The notes under the pieces: generated by a model
The model's input: the letters and a program-made list of their open reading frames with translations, nothing else
The model's database searches: none
Told to the model about the DNA's origin: nothing
NCBI GenBank assembly: GCA_019118845.1
Contig: DWYE01000107.1
Location: 1-26,250 of the forward strand
Direction of reading: 5' to 3'
DNA: 26,250 nucleotides
DNA from: Anaeromassilibacillus stercoravium
Lineage (GTDB): Bacteria; Bacillota; Clostridia; Oscillospirales; Acutalibacteraceae
Made by a program: the position numbers and the translations under genes
In this document: positions 22,267-26,250 of the stretch, in pieces
How the letters are laid out: every line of letters starts with the position of its first letter
Position numbering within the stretch: the stretch's first letter is position 1

Positions 22267-23145
22267 ATGCGCACAAAGATTCAAAACAAAACGGCCAGTG
22301 CAGAGATCGAGTCCCTGGGTGCCCAGCTGATGAGCCTCAAAAATGCGGAGGGGACGGAATACCTCTGGCAGGGAGACCCTGCATTTTGGAGCAGCCGCGC
22401 GCCGGTGCTGTTTCCTACCGTGGGAAACGTACGCGGTGGGACAACGATTATCAATGGAAAGCCCTATGCGCTGAAGCGCCATGGGTTTGCCCGCAATCTG
22501 GAGCACTCGGTGTTGGATTCCGGCGCAAATTTTATTGCGTATTCCCTCAAAGACTCAGAGGAGACAAGAAAGCTATATCCGTTTGTCTTTGAACTGCGGG
22601 TCACTTACCGGTTGATCGAAAACGGACTTACAACGGAATTTGCGGTGTTTAACCGGGGGGATGAGGAGCTGCCGTTTGGGATCGGCGGCCATCCGGGATT
22701 CCGTTGCCCGCTGGTTCCGGGGGAGCGCTTTGAGGATTACCGCATCCTGTTCGAAAAAGAGGAGACGGCCGATTGCCCGACCATTGACATCCAGACAGGT
22801 TTGATCGACTTCCATAAGCGCCATACGGTTCTGCGCGGGGAGCGGGAGATCTCCCTGCGGCACGATTTGTTTGTCAACGACGCGCTGGTATTTGATGCGC
22901 TTCAATCCACCAAGGTGAAGGTGGTCAGCCGTGTTTCGGGCCGGGGAGTAGAGATGGATTTCGCTGGCTATCCGATGTTGGGCATCTGGTCGCCGTTGGG
23001 GGAGGCGCCGCTTGTTGCGCTGGAGCCCTGGGCGGGATGCGCGACGGCCAAGGATGAGGACGACGTGTTTACCCATAAACGGTATCTAAACGTATTGGAG
23101 CCGGGAGAGAGTAAAGTCTTCACCTTTACGGTCAAGCTTTTATAA
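22267..23145 (+). CDS. Aldose 1-epimerase family protein (LacX-like)
   Basis: 292 residues from the ATG at 22267, preceded by GGGGAAGGAAG; the longer reading from 22207 lacks a site. It is a galactose-mutarotase-like beta-sandwich of the LacX branch. It opens with a strand pair (TKIQNKTASAEIESLGAQLMSL), then YLWQGDPAFW, the conserved PVLFPTVGNVRGG, KRHGFARN with a catalytic-type His, and GGHPGFRCP with the second His. A C-terminal acidic residue expected as base lies in the VALEPWAGCA region. The family interconverts alpha and beta anomers of hexoses, but many members have no proven substrate, so 'sugar mutarotase' is as far as I go. It is a single gene between its own promoter and a strong terminator. 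Confidence 0.9.
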   Translation: MRTKIQNKTASAEIESLGAQLMSLKNAEGTEYLWQGDPAFWSSRAPVLFPTVGNVRGGTTIINGKPYALKRHGFARNLEHSVLDSGANFIAYSLKDSEETRKLYPFVFELRVTYRLIENGLTTEFAVFNRGDEELPFGIGGHPGFRCPLVPGERFEDYRILFEKEETADCPTIDIQTGLIDFHKRHTVLRGEREISLRHDLFVNDALVFDALQSTKVKVVSRVSGRGVEMDFAGYPMLGIWSPLGEAPLVALEPWAGCATAKDEDDVFTHKRYLNVLEPGESKVFTFTVKLL

Positions 23146-23167
23146 AAATTTGAAATTTGGATAGATT

Positions 23168-23213
23168 ATCCCTGCCATTTTACAGAAATTCCTGTAAAAT
23201 GGCAGGGATTTTT
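23168..23213 (+). terminator. Strong intrinsic terminator after the epimerase gene
   Basis: An 18-bp stem (23168-23185 with 23192-23209), a 6-base loop and a T5 tract (23209-23213). It isolates the epimerase gene from spoIVB. Confidence 0.92.
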
Positions 23214-23404
23214 GATGTACCTTCTCTTTCCCGCAAAACCAATCCCACCCAAAAACCTCCTGAGAATGCCGTAAACCTGCGCCGCTTTGCCAAATTGTGA
23301 CGGAATAAAAGAATATTGCTAACATATCTTTCACGCAGCGAGGCAAAGTAAGAGATGCCGGTTCGGATAAGAGCCGGCAGGCGGCGTCGAAGGAGGTGAG
23401 ACCA

Positions 23405-24670
23405 ATGAGACCGTCAAGGAAACATTATGGGAAATATCTGGTTTTTGCGCTGACCGTGACAACCGGTCTTTTGGTGAGTATGGTCGGCGTTGCGCGTTAT
23501 TTTACCCCGAACGAATATTATGTGAAACGAGGAAACCAATTGCAGTGGGATTCACAGTGGATTTCCCTGGAAGACCCTTACAATAAAGGCGATTTGCCAG
23601 CGGGGACAGCGACTTCGTCGAACGAGACCTATCGTGCGGAGTTGATGCTCTTTCACACGGTTCCGGTTAAAACCGTGGACGTAAAGGTGGTGGAAGATCG
23701 GGAAGTAGCGCTTTGCGGCACACCGTTTGGGATCAAGATGTTTACCAATGGTGTGATGGTTGTCGGCGTGGCAGATATCCAAGGGGAAGACGGAACGGCG
23801 AATCCCGGGACGGACGCCGGATTGGAAGCGGGCGACATCATCACCGCTCTGGATGGGCATCCGGTAAACCGAAACGAAGAAATCGCACAGACGATGGAAA
23901 CGAGCGCGGGGAAGCCTGTGAAAATCACTTTCCTACGCGAGCAGGAATCTATGGAGACGACGCTTCTTCCAGTCCGCTCCAAAGTAGATGGGACCTATAA
24001 GGCAGGCCTTTGGGTCCGCGACAGCACGGCGGGAATTGGTACGCTGACCTTTTACGATCCCTCCACACAGGAGTTTGCAGGACTTGGCCATGGAATCTGC
24101 GATACGGATACCACCGAGCTGATGCCCCTGCGCAACGGGGAGATCGTACCTGTTACCATCAATGGCGTGGTTAAGGGACAAAAGGGCGCCCCAGGAGAGC
24201 TGCGCGGATATTTCAATACGGATGTCCCCATGGGGACACTGCACGCCAATCTCGATCAGGGGGTCTACGGGCAATTGAATAGCGGCGCCGTGGAAGAACA
24301 AAAGCTGGCCGGGGATACGGTCTGCGTTGCCATGAAGCAGGAAGTTCAGGCCGGGGCCGCGCAGATTTTGACCACTGTGGACGGCGGCGAGCCGCAGTTT
24401 TACGATGCTGTGATCGAAAAAATTAGTTATCACCATACGGAAAGCAGCAAAAATATGGTCCTCCGGATTACGGACCCCACCCTTTTGAGCACCACCGGAG
24501 GCATTGTGCAGGGGATGAGCGGAAGCCCGATCGTCCAAGATGGCAAATTGGTGGGCGCCGTTACCCATGTATTTGTCAATGATCCGACACGCGGATATGG
24601 GATTTTTGCAGAGAACATGCTCGGCACCTGTCAGAGCGTGTTGGGAGAGGTAGAAACAACTGCTGCGTAA
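23405..24670 (+). CDS. spoIVB: SpoIVB serine peptidase (stage IV sporulation protein B)
   Basis: 421 residues from the ATG at 23405; a GTG at 23396 lies inside the ribosome-binding site GGAGGTGAG and is discarded. SpoIVB is made in the forespore, crosses into the intermembrane space and cleaves SpoIVFA to switch on pro-sigma-K processing in the mother cell. Seen are an N-terminal membrane helix (about 11-29), a PDZ domain (about 100-190, with AGLEAGDIITALDG), and the S55 peptidase domain with His229 in GLGHGICD, Asp357 in RITDP and Ser374 in GMSGSP. All catalytic residues are present. It is followed by spo0A, the classic order in sporeformers. No convincing sigma-G or sigma-F promoter could be fixed; an AT-rich stretch with CATATCT near 23322 is only suggestive. 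Confidence 0.96.
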   Translation: MRPSRKHYGKYLVFALTVTTGLLVSMVGVARYFTPNEYYVKRGNQLQWDSQWISLEDPYNKGDLPAGTATSSNETYRAELMLFHTVPVKTVDVKVVEDREVALCGTPFGIKMFTNGVMVVGVADIQGEDGTANPGTDAGLEAGDIITALDGHPVNRNEEIAQTMETSAGKPVKITFLREQESMETTLLPVRSKVDGTYKAGLWVRDSTAGIGTLTFYDPSTQEFAGLGHGICDTDTTELMPLRNGEIVPVTINGVVKGQKGAPGELRGYFNTDVPMGTLHANLDQGVYGQLNSGAVEEQKLAGDTVCVAMKQEVQAGAAQILTTVDGGEPQFYDAVIEKISYHHTESSKNMVLRITDPTLLSTTGGIVQGMSGSPIVQDGKLVGAVTHVFVNDPTRGYGIFAENMLGTCQSVLGEVETTAA

Positions 24671-24692
24671 ACGAATGTTTCCAGAGTATATT

Positions 24693-24781
24693 TCCCCCTA
24701 ATAAGAAAAATATTTTTACAAGCTATTGCCAATTTTACCAATATATGGTATTATATCAGCACAATCAATCTATTAGGGGGA
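24693..24781. repeat. 11-bp inverted repeat flanking the spo0A promoter; right arm is the ribosome-binding site
   Basis: TCCCCCTAATA (24693-24703) and TATTAGGGGGA (24771-24781) are perfect complements 67 bases apart. The right arm contains the spo0A Shine-Dalgarno (TTAGGGGG). The left arm lies upstream of the -35, so it is present only in RNA that reads through from spoIVB. Confidence 0.7.
24726..24754 (+). promoter_or_regulatory. Promoter of spo0A
   Basis: TTGCCA (24726-24731), exactly 17 bases, TATTAT (24749-24754). It gives a leader of about 27 bases containing the ribosome-binding site. No good 0A box (TGTCGAA) was seen close by. Confidence 0.75.
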
Positions 24782-24787
24782 TTTCGT

Positions 24788-25546
24788 ATGGAAAAGCGGT
24801 TAAAGGTATTGGTTTCAAATGACAGTGTAGAATTTCAGCAAGAATGCGGCCAAGTTCTGGAGGATTCCGGGATGGAATTGATTTATACGCAAAAAGATGG
24901 CGTAAAATTGCTGGAGAAAATCGAAGCAATCCACCCCGATGTGGTCCTTGCCGATCTCTTCATGCCCCGTCTGGACGGCATCGGTGTGATGCATGCGGCG
25001 GACAAATTGGGACATCAAAAGCCATTATTTGTAATAATTTCCAATTTTACCAGCCCAACTTTAGAGCGTGAAGTGATGACCTCCGGCGCTGCGTATTTTG
25101 CGGTTTCTCCGTTTAATGCATCGGAACTTGCAGAACGCATCGTTCAGATTGTTGGTTTGACGGAAGGTGCCCTTCAACCGGAATCGGAGCCATCTTTGGA
25201 AATCCAAGTCACGGAAATTCTGCACCAGATCGGCGTTCCCGCCCACATCAAAGGATACCATTACCTGCGTGACTCCATTATCATGGCAATTGAAACACCG
25301 GAAATTATCAATGCGGTGACGAAGCAGCTCTATCCAAGTGTTGCAAAGAAATACGACACGACCAGCTCCCGCGTAGAACGCGCCATTCGCCATGCGATCG
25401 AGGTTGCATGGGACCGCGGCGACGTCGATATTCTCAACAGCTATTTCGGCTATACCATCCACAACACGCGCGGGAAGCCAACCAATTCGGAATTTATCGC
25501 AATGATCAGCGACCGTCTACGCCTGCATATGAAATCTGCCAGCTAA
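24788..25546 (+). CDS. spo0A: Spo0A, master regulator of sporulation (atypical receiver pocket)
   Basis: 252 residues. A receiver domain (1-125) is joined by a short linker to the Spo0A DNA-binding domain (about 135-252). The latter is highly conserved: IGVPAHIKGYHYLR, SRVERAIRHAIEVAW (194-208), and PTNSEFIAMISDRLRL. The phospho-acceptor Asp56 is present in VLADLFMPRLDG. However, the acidic pair is Asn11-Asp12 instead of Asp-Asp, the switch Thr is Ser85 (conservative), and the receiver Lys before Pro-Phe is Ser107 (AVSPFN instead of the usual KPFD). The alignment to the B. subtilis protein is without gaps in these regions, so the substitutions are real. Start at 24788 behind TTAGGGGG. It is downstream of spoIVB, as expected. 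Confidence 0.96.
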   Translation: MEKRLKVLVSNDSVEFQQECGQVLEDSGMELIYTQKDGVKLLEKIEAIHPDVVLADLFMPRLDGIGVMHAADKLGHQKPLFVIISNFTSPTLEREVMTSGAAYFAVSPFNASELAERIVQIVGLTEGALQPESEPSLEIQVTEILHQIGVPAHIKGYHYLRDSIIMAIETPEIINAVTKQLYPSVAKKYDTTSSRVERAIRHAIEVAWDRGDVDILNSYFGYTIHNTRGKPTNSEFIAMISDRLRLHMKSAS

Positions 25547-25583
25547 GTTGCGAATACTCGCTTTTTGGGGATAAGTTGTATTC

Positions 25584-25628
25584 AAAAAGGCCCTCTCTTC
25601 TGTGGAAATCGTCCACGAAGGGAGGGCC
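25584..25628. terminator. Bidirectional terminator between spo0A and the thioesterase gene
   Basis: A 12-bp stem (25589-25600 with 25617-25628, one G-U) is extended by GTGGA/TCCAC after a bulged T. On the minus strand it is followed directly by TTTTT, so it is strong for the thioesterase gene. On the plus strand the U-tract begins four bases late (AAACTTTTT), so it is weaker for spo0A. Confidence 0.85.
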
Positions 25629-25650
25629 AAACTTTTTAAATTGGACAGTT

Positions 25651-26070
25651 TTATAGTTCTTTGATGGCTTCCATCTTTTGATAAAGCTCTGGAAAATGTT
25701 TTTTCATACTCATGGGGCGGAATGTTTTGGCGTTGACCCAAGCGTGGAGGGTGGAGCCGGTATTGATCGGCTTGTCCTCGCCCTGCTTGAAGACGCGGTA
25801 GGCAAAACGGATTCTGGATGGGGTCAATTCGGCGATGGATGTTTCGACCGTCAAGACGTCCTCATAGCGGGCGACTCCGATGTACCGGCAGCTGAGCTCC
25901 ACAAGCGGCGTCATTACCCCCATGCGCTCCAATTCCGAATACGTGATGCCCGTCTCTTTAATGAGGTCCGTCCGGCCGATTTCATACCAAACCGGATAAT
26001 TCGAATGGTGTACAATGCCCATCTGGTCCGTTTCCGCATAACGGACGACCACTTGGCTTTTGCTAATCAT
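25651..26070 (-). CDS. Acyl-CoA thioesterase, YbgC/4HBT (hot-dog) family
   Basis: 139 residues from the ATG at 26070, which has GAAGGGA 6 bases upstream; the longer upstream reading is rich in Ile and Phe without a site and is discarded. The hot-dog motif RYAETDQMGIVHHSNYPVWYE has the catalytic-type Asp15 followed by the His-containing loop, as in YbgC and 4-hydroxybenzoyl-CoA thioesterases. The rest (VELSCRYIGVARYEDVLTVET, then a RIRFAYRVF strand) follows the family, and the length is normal. It hydrolyses acyl-CoA thioesters in the cytoplasm; the natural substrate is not known from the sequence. It converges on spo0A across a shared terminator. No promoter could be assigned with confidence in the AT-rich DNA at 26071-26250. 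Confidence 0.92.
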   Translation of the reverse strand: MISKSQVVVRYAETDQMGIVHHSNYPVWYEIGRTDLIKETGITYSELERMGVMTPLVELSCRYIGVARYEDVLTVETSIAELTPSRIRFAYRVFKQGEDKPINTGSTLHAWVNAKTFRPMSMKKHFPELYQKMEAIKEL

Positions 26071-26250
26071 AGAATCCCTTCTTTTATCAATAATTTCAAG
26101 ATTACGATCCGATTTTATCATATTTCCCCGTATGGAATCCAGTATAAAATCTATCATAAAAGTGATATTTCCTGTTGGATATTTTGTAAAGGGAGGTCCA
26201 AAAAGTAAATAGGAATCCGGCAAAAGATAATCGCATAATAAGAATATAGA

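Noticed and set aside
23385..23391. Possible 0A box (CGTCGAA) before spoIVB
   Set aside because: One mismatch to TGTCGAA and directly adjoining the Shine-Dalgarno, a position unsuited to an operator for a forespore gene; likely chance.

Overview
The window looks like chromosome of a spore-forming anaerobic member of the Clostridia, probably Oscillospirales/Ruminococcaceae-like. The evidence is spo0A and spoIVB side by side, the complete [FeFe]-hydrogenase maturation set hydE/hydG/hydF, a DUF951 gene next to prfA, and strong Shine-Dalgarno sites with sigma-A type promoters. By eye the coding DNA is moderately GC-rich and the spacers are AT-rich. There is no prophage, insertion sequence, CRISPR array or other obvious mobile element; this is mostly ordinary core genome.

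Layout. 1-1700: the tail of an unidentified gene with its terminator, two very small minus-strand genes of poorly characterised clostridial families, and a VanY-type D,D-carboxypeptidase. 1700-4970: gltX and glnS in tandem. 5100-6120: birA on the minus strand, divergent from a six-gene plus-strand operon (6296-11264): DUF951, prfA, tsaC/ywlC, coaE, a membrane-anchored lytic transglycosylase and an M18 aminopeptidase. 11265-11429 is a convergent spacer with two large hairpins. 11430-15580: minus-strand operon TM1266-like regulator, hydE, hydG, hydF, preceded by a clear promoter and a ~150-nt leader that ends in an intrinsic terminator. 15610-16086: dtd. 16278-16775: an HD-domain protein. 16900-17180: a promoter, tRNA-Gln(CUG), tRNA-Pro(CGG) and a 17-bp terminator hairpin. 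17460-21780: promoter, ~290-nt structured leader, potABCD polyamine transporter with overlapping genes. 21862-23213: a small unknown gene and an aldose-1-epimerase-like gene. 23405-25628: spoIVB and spo0A. 25651-26070: YbgC-like thioesterase on the minus strand. The last 180 bases hold no gene I can support.

How the genes work together. The first half is translation and housekeeping: charging of Glu/Gln tRNAs, peptide release, t6A modification, CoA synthesis, biotin ligation and D-aminoacyl-tRNA clearance. The hyd operon builds the H-cluster of [FeFe] hydrogenase, although the hydrogenase itself is not here. The pot operon imports spermidine/putrescine. SpoIVB (forespore signal to the mother cell) and Spo0A (master regulator) form the usual sporulation pair.

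The observations most worth a second look are the hyd leader with attenuator, an altered phospho-receiver pocket in Spo0A, an inverted repeat that could mask the spo0A ribosome-binding site only in read-through RNA, the structured pot leader, and a PotD that appears anchored by a C-terminal membrane helix rather than a lipid. I saw no clearly new multi-gene system.
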